A stretch of DNA of 64,000 nucleotides from Amycolatopsis mediterranei (GTDB lineage: Bacteria > Actinomycetota > Actinomycetes > Mycobacteriales > Pseudonocardiaceae): the NCBI RefSeq assembly GCF_026017845.1, contig NZ_CP100416.1, positions 906,589 to 970,588 on the forward strand, written 5' to 3'. The position numbers were made by a program, and so were the translations under genes. The notes beneath the pieces are model-generated. The model was not told the origin of the DNA and searched no databases. It saw only the letters and a list, made by a program, of their open reading frames with translations. Positions 57,926 to 64,000 of this stretch are shown in pieces (within the stretch, counting starts at the first letter, position 1; each line of letters begins with the position of its first letter).

Positions 57926-57965
57926 TTGTCCCCAGGGTTATCCACAGGCGGGTAGTTATCCACAG
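57926..57965. promoter_or_regulatory. Cluster of DnaA-box-like sequences
   Basis: TTATCCACAG occurs twice (57938-57947 and 57956-57965) and TTGTCCCCAG once (57926-57935). The first two are perfect matches to the DnaA box TTATCCACA. The spacing is 12 and 18 bp. Just before lies the palindrome CTGTGCACAG (57913-57922). They lie at the head of the inserted segment, upstream of the DUF559-like gene. Too few boxes and no AT-rich region are present to call this an origin. Confidence 0.7.
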
Positions 57966-57970
57966 CTGGT

Positions 57971-58009
57971 GAATCAGGCTCTTCCGGAGATCACGGAAGA
58001 GCCTGATTC
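57971..58009. terminator. Perfect 16-bp hairpin upstream of the DUF559-like gene
   Basis: GAATCAGGCTCTTCCG (57971-57986) pairs without mismatch with its complement at 57994-58009 around a 7-nt loop. It could terminate transcription from the M20 gene. It ends only 8 bp before the GTG start of the next gene, so it could also fold around that gene's translation start region or be a recombination end. Confidence 0.65.
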
Positions 58010-58017
58010 TTGATGCT

Positions 58018-58908
58018 GTGACCGGGTGGGGAGGACGGCATGGCGCGGCTTCGCGTCAACGTGCCGTGGAAGAAATGGGGCAGCGCGCTGTGCGTGAGGC
58101 GTTGGCCAGCGGGTTGCTGATGCAACCGTGGCGAGGCGTCGTCATGCGCTCGAGCGATGCACTGAAACTGAAGACGAGGGCTGAGGGAGCCCTGTTGGCC
58201 GTTGGGCGGCCTGCAGTGTTGTCCGGCCCGACATCACTTGCCCTGCATGGGATTTCGGCATCAGCATGCGCGAACATTCACATCACGGTGCCCTACGAAC
58301 GCCGGATCAAGTCAAAGCCCGGCCTCGTCGTTCACCAGGGGTACTACCGGCCGACGGACGTGATCGAACTCGACGGGCTTGCCACGTTTCCGGTAGACCT
58401 CGCACTGGCGGAGTTCCTTTGTGACGGTGATCGGCGAACGGCGTTCGCCGCTTTGGACGAGTGGCTCCGAGCCTTGCCACCGGACCACGACGGGAAGCTC
58501 CGGGAGAACATTCGGGACCGCCTCGAAGACCGCCGGGACCGTCGAGGTATCCACAGGGCGCTGACCCTCTTGGAACTTGCCACCGGCAAGGCCGAGTCGC
58601 CCCCGGAGAGCATCTTGAGGCTGATCGTCGTCGAGGCGGGGTTTCCCGTACCGGAGCCGCAGTACGAGCTGACAGCCATCGACGGTCGACTGCTCTACCG
58701 GCTGGACATGGCCTGGCCATCCCGGCGTATCGCCCTGGAGTACGACGGGTACGCCGCACACGAAGATCGAGCTACCTACGACGCCGAGCGAAATGCACGT
58801 ATGGCGGCGCGTGGCTGGATCACCATTCGCGCCGTTGCGGCGGATCTTCGCGACTCGAGTCAGCTGCTGAAGGACCTCGACGAGGCGTTCCGGCTCCGCT
58901 CCACCTAG
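58018..58908 (+). CDS. DUF559-domain / AbiEi-like protein on a probable insert
   Basis: A 296-residue protein. The N-terminal part resembles AbiEi-type proteins, with a winged-helix remnant (VREALASGLLMQPWRGVVM) and then AVLSGPTSLALHGI. The C-terminal part fits DUF559, a Vsr-like endonuclease fold: RLDMAWPSRRIALEYDGYAAHEDRATYDAERNARMAARGWITIRAV, with Asp/Glu residues that could bind metal. No cognate AbiEii toxin is present. GTG 58018 is the assumed start; ATG 58075 is possible. Base composition is visibly less GC-rich than its neighbours, suggesting transfer. It is flanked by the two halves of a repeat array. Confidence 0.78.
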   Translation: MTGWGGRHGAASRQRAVEEMGQRAVREALASGLLMQPWRGVVMRSSDALKLKTRAEGALLAVGRPAVLSGPTSLALHGISASACANIHITVPYERRIKSKPGLVVHQGYYRPTDVIELDGLATFPVDLALAEFLCDGDRRTAFAALDEWLRALPPDHDGKLRENIRDRLEDRRDRRGIHRALTLLELATGKAESPPESILRLIVVEAGFPVPEPQYELTAIDGRLLYRLDMAWPSRRIALEYDGYAAHEDRATYDAERNARMAARGWITIRAVAADLRDSSQLLKDLDEAFRLRST

Positions 58909-58924
58909 ACGGTCGTACCCGACC

Positions 58925-58981
58925 GGACGACACGCGTACTCAGATGGACGACACGCGTACCTGGGCGGACGACACGAGTTA
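58925..58981. repeat. 21-bp-phased array, copy 4, right half
   Basis: GGACGACACGCGTA occurs at 58925 and 58946, then GGACGACACGAGTTA at 58967-58981, all on a 21-bp pitch. The last unit contains the TAA stop of the minus-strand GGCT-like gene (TTA at 58979-58981) and is the exact reverse complement of the first unit of the left half at 57854. Confidence 0.88.
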
Positions 58982-59431
58982 GCCGGTTATGCCGGAGCAG
59001 GGGCGGGTTCGGAGGTCGTCGACGTAGTCGGCTGGGGCGCCGGCGGCCTCGGCGGCGTCGGCCAGGACGCCGAGGTAGCGGGCCGATGGGAGGCCGCCTT
59101 CGTAGGCGTCCAGGACGTACAGCCAGGCCAGGACCGAGCCGTCCATGGTCTGGACGCGGAGGCGGATCTTCGAGTGGATCCCCAGCTCACCGCCTTCCCA
59201 GCGGTCCAGCCCGGTCTCGTCGAGCGGGGTCACGTCGTAGAGGACGACGAACACCCGTGACCCCGGGTCCTCGACGATCGTGGCCAGGGCACCTTCCCAG
59301 CCGAGGTCCTCGCCGCCGAAGGTCAGGCGCCACCCCTCCAGCCAGCCGGTGCCGGCCATCGGAGAGTGCGGCGCGCGCTCCAGCATCTGGGCGGGCTCCA
59401 TGTTCGATCCGTACGCGGCATACAACGGCAC
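58979..59431 (-). CDS. Gamma-glutamylcyclotransferase-like protein
   Basis: A 150-residue protein starting at GTG 59431 with the GGCT/AIG2 fold marker YAAYGSNM at its start (substrate-binding loop YGSN) and a conserved-looking VLYDVTPLDETGLDRWEG containing acidic residues where the catalytic Glu is expected. Proteins of this fold form 5-oxoproline or act on gamma-glutamyl amines; the exact substrate is unknown. It would be convergent with the M20 gene if the insert between them were removed. Confidence 0.85.
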   Translation of the reverse strand: MPLYAAYGSNMEPAQMLERAPHSPMAGTGWLEGWRLTFGGEDLGWEGALATIVEDPGSRVFVVLYDVTPLDETGLDRWEGGELGIHSKIRLRVQTMDGSVLAWLYVLDAYEGGLPSARYLGVLADAAEAAGAPADYVDDLRTRPCSGITG

Positions 59432-59557
59432 GCCGACAGCGTAGCGACACCTCTCGCACCCGAGTGGACGCACTCGCCGTGTTCGCCCACTTCAGTGTCC
59501 GGTCACCTTCGCCGCGTACGGTGTGAGCACCGCACGGACTGCCAGAGGAGGACCCAG

Positions 59558-60958
59558 GTGACCAGGATCGTGATCATGGGCGGGGGCCCGGCCGGCTACG
59601 AAGCCGCGCTGGTCGCAGCCCAGCACGGGGCCGACGTCACGATCGTCGAGCGGGACGGCCTGGGTGGCGCCTGCGTCCTCTACGACTGCGTTCCCTCGAA
59701 GACGTTCATCGCGAGCTCCGGCGCCCTGGCGAAGATGCACGACCTCGGCGAGCTCGGCATCAACACCGACATGGCCGACACCCGCATCGACCTCCCGACC
59801 GTCCACGGCCGGGTGAAGGGCCTCGCGCTCGCCCAGTCCGCCGACATCCGTGCCCGCGTCCAGCGCGAAGGCGTCCGCGTCATCGCCGGCGAGGCCCGCT
59901 TCTGCGACGAAGAGCCCGGCCTGGCGACGCACAAGGTCGCCGTCACGACGAAGGACGGCACCGAAAAGCTGCCCGCCGACGTCGTCCTCATCGCCACCGG
60001 CGCCACCCCGCGCGTCCTGCCCGGCGCCGTGCCGGACGGTGAGCGCATCCTCGACTGGCGCCAGCTCTACGAGCTCCAGGAGCTGCCGGAGCACCTCGCC
60101 GTGATCGGCTCGGGCGTCACCGGCGCCGAGTTCGCGTCCGCCTACACCGAGATGGGCGTCAAGGTCACCGTCGTCTCCAGCCGTGACCGCGTCCTCCCGC
60201 ACGAAGACGCCGACGCCGCCGCGGTGCTCGAAGAGGTCTTCTCGCAGCGCGGCACGACCGTCGCGAAGCAGGCGCGCGCCGATCGCGTCGAGCGCACCGA
60301 AAAGGGCGTCGAGATCTTCCTCGCCGACGGCCGCGTGATCGAAGCCAGCCACGCGCTGATGACCGTCGGTTCGGTGCCGAACACCAAGGACATCGGCCTC
60401 GACAAGGTCGGCATCTCGCCCGGCCCCGGCGGGTTCATCACCGTCGACCGCGTTTCGCGCACCTCCGTTCCCGGGATCTACGCCGCCGGCGACTGCACCG
60501 GCGTGCTCATGCTCGCCTCGGTGGCGAGCATGCAGGGCCGCATCGCGATGTGGCACGCGCTGGGCGAAGGCGTCGCGCCGATCAAGCTCAAGACCGTCGC
60601 CGCCAACGTGTTCACCCACCCGGAGATCGCCACCGTCGGCATCAGCCAGCAGGCGATCGACTCCGGCGAGGTGCCCGCGCGCACCATCATGCTGCCCCTG
60701 GCCACCAACGCGCGCGCGAAGATGGAAGGCCTCCGCCGAGGCTTCGTGAAGCTGTTCTGCCGCCCCGCCACCGGCGTGGTCGTCGGTGGTGTCGTCGTGG
60801 CGCCGCAGGCGAGCGAACTCATCCTTCCCATCGCGCTCGCCGTCCAGAACCAGCTCACAGTGGACCACCTGGCACTGACATTTTCGGTGTACCCGTCGCT
60901 GTCGGGCTCGATCACCGAGGCCGGGCGGCAGCTCATGCGCCACGACGATCTCGACTGA
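59558..60958 (+). CDS. lpdA: NAD(P)H-quinone/dihydrolipoamide dehydrogenase-like flavoprotein (LpdA type)
   Basis: A 466-residue FAD protein of the pyridine nucleotide-disulphide family. FAD motif IMGGGPAGYEAALVAA is at the start. The redox-Cys region reads GGACVLYDCVPSKTF, with C-x4-C. The second dinucleotide motif is VIGSGVTGAEFA, and YAAGDCTG completes the FAD site. The C-terminal dimerisation domain carries VFTHPEIATVG, but the His-Glu pair of true lipoamide dehydrogenases is missing (SVYPSLSGSITEA). It resembles Mycobacterium LpdA (Rv3303c), a quinone reductase. GTG 59558 follows AGAGGAGG. Confidence 0.88.
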   Translation: MTRIVIMGGGPAGYEAALVAAQHGADVTIVERDGLGGACVLYDCVPSKTFIASSGALAKMHDLGELGINTDMADTRIDLPTVHGRVKGLALAQSADIRARVQREGVRVIAGEARFCDEEPGLATHKVAVTTKDGTEKLPADVVLIATGATPRVLPGAVPDGERILDWRQLYELQELPEHLAVIGSGVTGAEFASAYTEMGVKVTVVSSRDRVLPHEDADAAAVLEEVFSQRGTTVAKQARADRVERTEKGVEIFLADGRVIEASHALMTVGSVPNTKDIGLDKVGISPGPGGFITVDRVSRTSVPGIYAAGDCTGVLMLASVASMQGRIAMWHALGEGVAPIKLKTVAANVFTHPEIATVGISQQAIDSGEVPARTIMLPLATNARAKMEGLRRGFVKLFCRPATGVVVGGVVVAPQASELILPIALAVQNQLTVDHLALTFSVYPSLSGSITEAGRQLMRHDDLD

Positions 60959-61030
60959 TCCGGCACGCAACCCGGGCGCACCCGTCGCGTCTTGTCGGTT
61001 GTCAGGCTGAAGGACGCGAAGGGTGCGAAC

Positions 61031-61498
61031 GTGCGCAAGACGGTGGTTTTCGTTGCGGCAGCGGTGATCGGCGCGACGACGCTGACGGGATCGGCGATGG
61101 CGCAGAGCACCGGTCCGGCGCCGAGCACGAGCCCGGCCCGGAGTGCCACCGCGGGCATGGTGCAGCTCAACGTGAACACCGCGATCAACCAGACGCTGGT
61201 GGACAAGTACGTCCGCGACGCGCCGAACGTCGCGCTCGCGAAGTGCGAAGGCCCTTCGCCGGCGTTCTCCTCGCCGGCGCTGACCTTCACCAACTACACC
61301 CCCGGCCCGTTCATGGGCGCCGACGCGAACATCAGCGCCGACGCCGAGCTCAAGCCCGGCACCGCGGCGGGGACGTACCCGCTGACCGTGACCTGCGGCG
61401 GCCAGACCTACACCACGCAGTTCACGGTGCCGGCCACGCAGGTCGCGAAGGTGCCCTCCGGCGCCGCGAAGGCGGGCGACGGCAGCATGGCCGGCTGA
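61031..61498 (+). CDS. Exported protein paralogous to the sortase substrate
   Basis: A 155-residue protein starting at GTG 61031 with a signal peptide (VRKTVVFVAAAVIGATTLTGSAMA, cleavage about residue 24). A beta-sandwich-like middle ends in LTVTCGGQTYTTQFTVPA. The tail VAKVPSGAAKAGDGSMAG closely matches that of the next protein up to the sorting motif, then stops without a transmembrane helix. It looks like a freely secreted paralogue that lost, or never had, the cell-wall anchor. A strong terminator follows. Confidence 0.78.
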   Translation: MRKTVVFVAAAVIGATTLTGSAMAQSTGPAPSTSPARSATAGMVQLNVNTAINQTLVDKYVRDAPNVALAKCEGPSPAFSSPALTFTNYTPGPFMGADANISADAELKPGTAAGTYPLTVTCGGQTYTTQFTVPATQVAKVPSGAAKAGDGSMAG

Positions 61499-61515
61499 TT
61501 TCGAAAACGCCCACG

Positions 61516-61549
61516 ACCACCCTGGAGCCGCGCTCCGGGGTGGTTTTTT
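61516..61549 (+). terminator. Strong intrinsic terminator
   Basis: A 13-bp stem with one mismatch (ACCACCC-T-GGAGC with GCTCC-G-GGGTGGT) and a 3-nt loop is followed by TTTTTT. This is the clearest Rho-independent terminator in the window. It separates the two exported-protein genes. Confidence 0.93.
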
Positions 61550-61637
61550 CTGGGCCCGAGGCAACCTCTCCGCAGGTAGAGCGTCTTTTGAAGCAGAGCT
61601 CCCGGGGGAGTTTTTCCAAGGGGAAAAGGGGACGGAA

Positions 61638-62156
61638 ATGAAAAAGGTGCTGGCGGTCGCCGCTGTTTCGGGCGGATTGCTGCTCTCGGCTCCGGCGGCC
61701 TTCGCCGCCACGCCGGCCGGGCACGCCGGAAATCCGAAGGCCTACTTGCGCGTCATGCCGACCGCTGCCCGGGCGGGCGCGAAGGTGCAGATCCGGCTCG
61801 GCTGCGAAGCCTCGAGCACGAGCGACCTGGCCTCCCCGGTTCTGAAGATCGGCGCGTTGCGGCGCGTCGGCCCGCAGAACGACCCGGCCAAGGCACCCGC
61901 CGCGGCCGCGTCGGCGACCGTGCAGGCCGCCGCACCCGGCGTCTACAAGGTGTCGTTCTCCTGCGGCGGCGCGGAACTGACCACGAAGTTCACCGTTCTG
62001 GGTGAACGTCGTCAGGTGGCCAAGGTGCCGTCGGGAGCACCGCAGACCGGCGGGGGACCCGGCGATCACGGTTCGCTCGCCGCCGCGGGTGCCATGGGCG
62101 TGCTGGCCCTCGGCGGCGGCGGTCTCGTACTGGCCCGGCGGTCGTGGCGCCGCTGA
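61638..62156 (+). CDS. Exported protein with C-terminal sorting signal, likely sortase substrate
   Basis: A 172-residue protein: a signal peptide (MKKVLAVAAVSGGLLLSAPAAFA), a beta-rich domain with two Cys (RLGCEASS and FSCGGAEL), then VAKVPSGAPQTGGG, a transmembrane helix (AAAGAMGVLALGGGGLVLA) and a basic tail (RRSWRR). This is the architecture of a cell-wall sorting signal with a QTG-type motif. The class F sortase encoded 100 bp downstream is the probable anchoring enzyme. GGGGACGG precedes the ATG. Confidence 0.85.
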   Translation: MKKVLAVAAVSGGLLLSAPAAFAATPAGHAGNPKAYLRVMPTAARAGAKVQIRLGCEASSTSDLASPVLKIGALRRVGPQNDPAKAPAAAASATVQAAAPGVYKVSFSCGGAELTTKFTVLGERRQVAKVPSGAPQTGGGPGDHGSLAAAGAMGVLALGGGGLVLARRSWRR

Positions 62157-62256
62157 GCGCCGCGGGGGCGTCTCGAGGTTCGCGGGAGGTACCGTCGGGC
62201 TCGACCATCGGACCACCCGGACGTGTGAACTCGCCGACGCCAGTGAGGGGGAGAGC

Positions 62257-62904
62257 ATGACCAGCAGGATCACGAACCGACGGGGTGTCCTGATCGCCCT
62301 CGTCGTGGCGGTGCTGGCCGCGCTGGCGGTGCTGGCGCTGACGTTCGGTGGTGGCCCAGGCTCGGACACCGCGCAGCCGCCGCCCGCCCAGCCGGTCGCG
62401 GTGGTTCCGGCGCCCCAGGCGGGCGGTCAGGACGCCGCTGCGGCGCTGCCCAAGTCGGAACCCGTCTCGATCGACATCCCGAAGATCGGCGCGCACTCGT
62501 CGCTGGTCCCGCTCGGCCTCAACCCGGACAACACCGTCCAGGTGCCGCCGGTGACCACGCCGTTGCAGGCCGGCTGGTACACCTACGCGCCGACGCCGGG
62601 CGAGACCGGCCCGGCCGTCGTACTGGGGCACGTCGACGGCAACCACCAGAAGGGCATCTTCTTCCGGCTCAAGGAGCTGGCTCCCGGTGACCGGGTCTCG
62701 ATCGCCCGCAAGGACGGCACCACGGTGGTGTTCGAGGTGACGAAGGTGCACCAGGTGCCGAAGAAGGACTTCGAAGCCGAAGGCGTCTACGACGACACGG
62801 CCGGTCCCGAGCTGCGGCTGATCACCTGCGGGGGTGTCTTCGACCGGAACGCGCACAACTACGTCGACAACATCGTCGTCTACGCCCGCCTGGTCCAGGC
62901 CTGA
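62257..62904 (+). CDS. Class F sortase
   Basis: A 215-residue membrane transpeptidase. One N-terminal transmembrane helix (GVLIALVVAVLAALAVLALTFGG) is followed by a Pro/Ala-rich linker and the sortase barrel. Catalytic residues are the His in VLGHVDGN (about 125), Cys in LITCGG (about 191) and an Arg in FDRNAHNYVDN. It would cleave and anchor the neighbouring exported proteins. GGGGGAG precedes the ATG at 62257. Confidence 0.9.
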   Translation: MTSRITNRRGVLIALVVAVLAALAVLALTFGGGPGSDTAQPPPAQPVAVVPAPQAGGQDAAAALPKSEPVSIDIPKIGAHSSLVPLGLNPDNTVQVPPVTTPLQAGWYTYAPTPGETGPAVVLGHVDGNHQKGIFFRLKELAPGDRVSIARKDGTTVVFEVTKVHQVPKKDFEAEGVYDDTAGPELRLITCGGVFDRNAHNYVDNIVVYARLVQA

Positions 62905-62984
62905 TTTTCGGTTTTTGTCGGTGCCCGGTGCCAGACTGTCCGGGTCGTCACCAGCGGCGGCACAGACGAGGGTTGGGAGTCGGC

Positions 62985-63788
62985 ATGGTGTTCCGGGACG
63001 AAAGATGGCCCGACGGTACGCCCGGCTGGGTGGACCTGATGGTGCCCGATCAGGCGAAGGCGATCGCCTTCTACAGCGGCCTGTTCGGTTGGGACGTGCA
63101 TCGGGGTGGTGAGGAGACCGGCTTCTACGGCATGGCGGAGCTGCGGGGACGCCCGGTCGCCGGCATCGGCCAGACCCCACCGGGGCAGGACATCCCCGCG
63201 GCCTGGACGACGTACCTCGCGGTGTCCGATGTGGACCGCACGGCCGCGGCCATCACCGAGGCGGGCGGGCAGATCGTCATGCCGGTGATGGAGGTGATGA
63301 AGGAGGGCCGGATGGCCGTCGCGGCCGATCCGGCGGGCGCGGTCTTCGGCCTCTGGGAGGCCGGGAACCACATCGGTACGCAGGTCACGTCGGCCCCGGG
63401 CACCCTGGCCTGGAACGACTGCATGAGCCGGGACTATCCGGCGGCGAAGCCGTTCTACGAAGAGATCTTCGGCTTCGGCTTCCAGGACATCTCGGGCGAC
63501 GACTTCACGTACGCGGTGGTGCTCATCGACGGGCGCCCGGTCGGCGGCCTCGGCGCGATCCCCGCCTCGGTACCCCCGGAGGTGCCGTCGTACTGGGCGG
63601 CGTACTTCTGGGTGGCGGACGCCGACGCGAGCGCGGCCAAGGTGGTCGAGCTCGGCGGCACGGTCGACGGGAAACCGTGGGACTCGCCGTACGGGCGGCA
63701 GGTGAAGGTCATCGACGACCAGGGCGTGCCGTTCACGGTCATCGCCCCGAACGAGCAGTCGGGCGAGCCGGAAGGCTGGGAGGTCTGA
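62985..63788 (+). CDS. VOC (glyoxalase/bleomycin-resistance fold) two-domain protein
   Basis: A 267-residue cytosolic protein of two tandem VOC modules: residues 1-130 (GTPGWVDLMVPDQAKAIAFYSGLFGWDV) and 131-267 (GTLAWNDCMSRDYPAAKPFYEEIFGFGF). It resembles glyoxalase-like hydroxylase or resistance proteins. The usual His/Glu metal ligands are not clear; Trp and Asn occupy the first position, so metal binding is doubtful. The ATG at 62985 follows GGGAG. Function unknown. Confidence 0.85.
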   Translation: MVFRDERWPDGTPGWVDLMVPDQAKAIAFYSGLFGWDVHRGGEETGFYGMAELRGRPVAGIGQTPPGQDIPAAWTTYLAVSDVDRTAAAITEAGGQIVMPVMEVMKEGRMAVAADPAGAVFGLWEAGNHIGTQVTSAPGTLAWNDCMSRDYPAAKPFYEEIFGFGFQDISGDDFTYAVVLIDGRPVGGLGAIPASVPPEVPSYWAAYFWVADADASAAKVVELGGTVDGKPWDSPYGRQVKVIDDQGVPFTVIAPNEQSGEPEGWEV

Positions 63789-63794
63789 AGGGAC

Positions 63795-63829
63795 GGGCCG
63801 GGAGCGCCACGAGGCGGCACCCCCGGCCC
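63795..63829. terminator. Hairpin between VOC and glycerol kinase genes
   Basis: GGGCCGGG (63795-63802) pairs with CCCGGCCC (63822-63829), with an inner CGCC / GGCG stem. It lies between convergent genes. Confidence 0.72.
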
Positions 63830-63836
63830 TCGCCGG

Positions 63837-64000
63837 TCAGTCCTCTTCGGAGACCCAGTCGAAGGTCTTGGTGACGGCCTTCTTCCAGTTGCGGTACTCG
63901 CGCTCGCGGCGGGCGTCGTCCATCCCCGGGTCCCACTGCTTGTCCTGGGCCCAGTTGGTGCGGATGTCGTCCTCGGACTTCCAGAACCCGACGGCGAGGC
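63837..64000 (-). CDS. glpK: Glycerol kinase, C-terminal end only
   Basis: The final 54 codons of a minus-strand gene, read from the window edge to TGA at 63837. The sequence LAVGFWKSEDDIRTNW near the edge and a charged C terminus (REREYRNWKKAV, then KTFDWVSEED) match the conserved end of bacterial glycerol kinase, which phosphorylates glycerol to glycerol 3-phosphate. The catalytic part is outside the window. Confidence 0.85.
   Translation of the reverse strand, partial: LAVGFWKSEDDIRTNWAQDKQWDPGMDDARREREYRNWKKAVTKTFDWVSEED

Noticed and set aside
57926..57965. The DnaA boxes as a replication origin
   Set aside because: Only two perfect boxes, no AT-rich unwinding region, and no dnaA, dnaN or rpmH nearby.
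58040..58120. ATG at 58040 as an alternative small gene before the DUF559-like gene
   Set aside because: It opens a different frame ending after about 26 codons with no recognisable product.

Overview
The window is very GC-rich, gene-dense DNA with frequent GTG starts, stop/start overlaps (ATGA, GTGA, TGATG) and actinobacterial gene families: a DUF3516-type helicase, an MAB_1171c-like membrane protein with ImmA/IrrE and XRE partners, a class F sortase, CYP105-like P450s, methylmalonyl-CoA mutase and DUF1707/LiaF. It fits a chromosomal segment of a Pseudonocardiales actinomycete, most likely Amycolatopsis-like. No rRNA, tRNA, CRISPR array, transposase or prophage was seen.

Layout. 0-9 kb: the end of a coiled-coil protein, adenosine deaminase, an MFS transporter, an acidic protein divergent from a Ski2-like helicase, a 48-residue secreted peptide, and an F420-dependent-reductase-like gene divergent from an HxlR regulator. 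9-14.4 kb: a SorC/DeoR-type regulator divergent from a polyol dehydrogenase and an ABC importer with binding protein and two permeases but no ATPase. 14.4-19 kb: ferredoxin plus two tandem P450s facing a TetR regulator, then a GH12-like lipoprotein. 19-24 kb: deoC with two aldehyde dehydrogenase-like genes, a LiaF-like protein, a PTP-like phosphatase and upp. 24-29 kb: pentapeptide protein, ECF sigma factor with a membrane partner, TetR, and a MerR/aldo-keto reductase pair. 29-36 kb: a tightly overlapped operon of FAD oxidoreductase, FMN alpha-hydroxy-acid oxidase, P450-like protein and cation/proton antiporter, followed by a two-component system. 36-42.5 kb: HEAT-repeat protein, an unusual histidyl-tRNA synthetase, a small membrane protein, amidohydrolase, and the XRE/ImmA/MAB_1171c operon. 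42.8-50.9 kb: flavodoxin-like protein, phosphohexomutase, glycosyltransferase, purine nucleoside phosphorylase with two membrane proteins, MerR, and a Ser/Thr kinase. 51-56 kb: mutA-mutB-meaB for propionyl-CoA/succinyl-CoA interconversion. 56-64 kb: M20 hydrolase, an inserted DUF559-like gene, a GGCT-fold protein, LpdA-like dehydrogenase, two exported proteins with a class F sortase, a VOC protein and the end of glycerol kinase.

Nucleoside and short-carbon catabolism recurs: adenosine deaminase, purine nucleoside phosphorylase, uracil phosphoribosyltransferase, deoxyribose-phosphate aldolase with aldehyde dehydrogenases, and phosphohexomutase together form most of a salvage/degradation route.

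The most unusual signal is a family of intergenic arrays at about 3.66, 36.06, 46.10 and 57.85/58.93 kb. Each is built from 14-bp units (core ACGCGTGTCGWCC) on an exact 21-bp pitch, arranged as an inverted repeat between the 3' ends of convergent genes and abutting or containing the stop codons. The fourth copy appears split by about 1 kb carrying a lower-GC DUF559/AbiEi-like gene, two perfect DnaA-box-like sequences and a perfect 16-bp hairpin. This suggests a structured gene-end element that also served as an insertion site.
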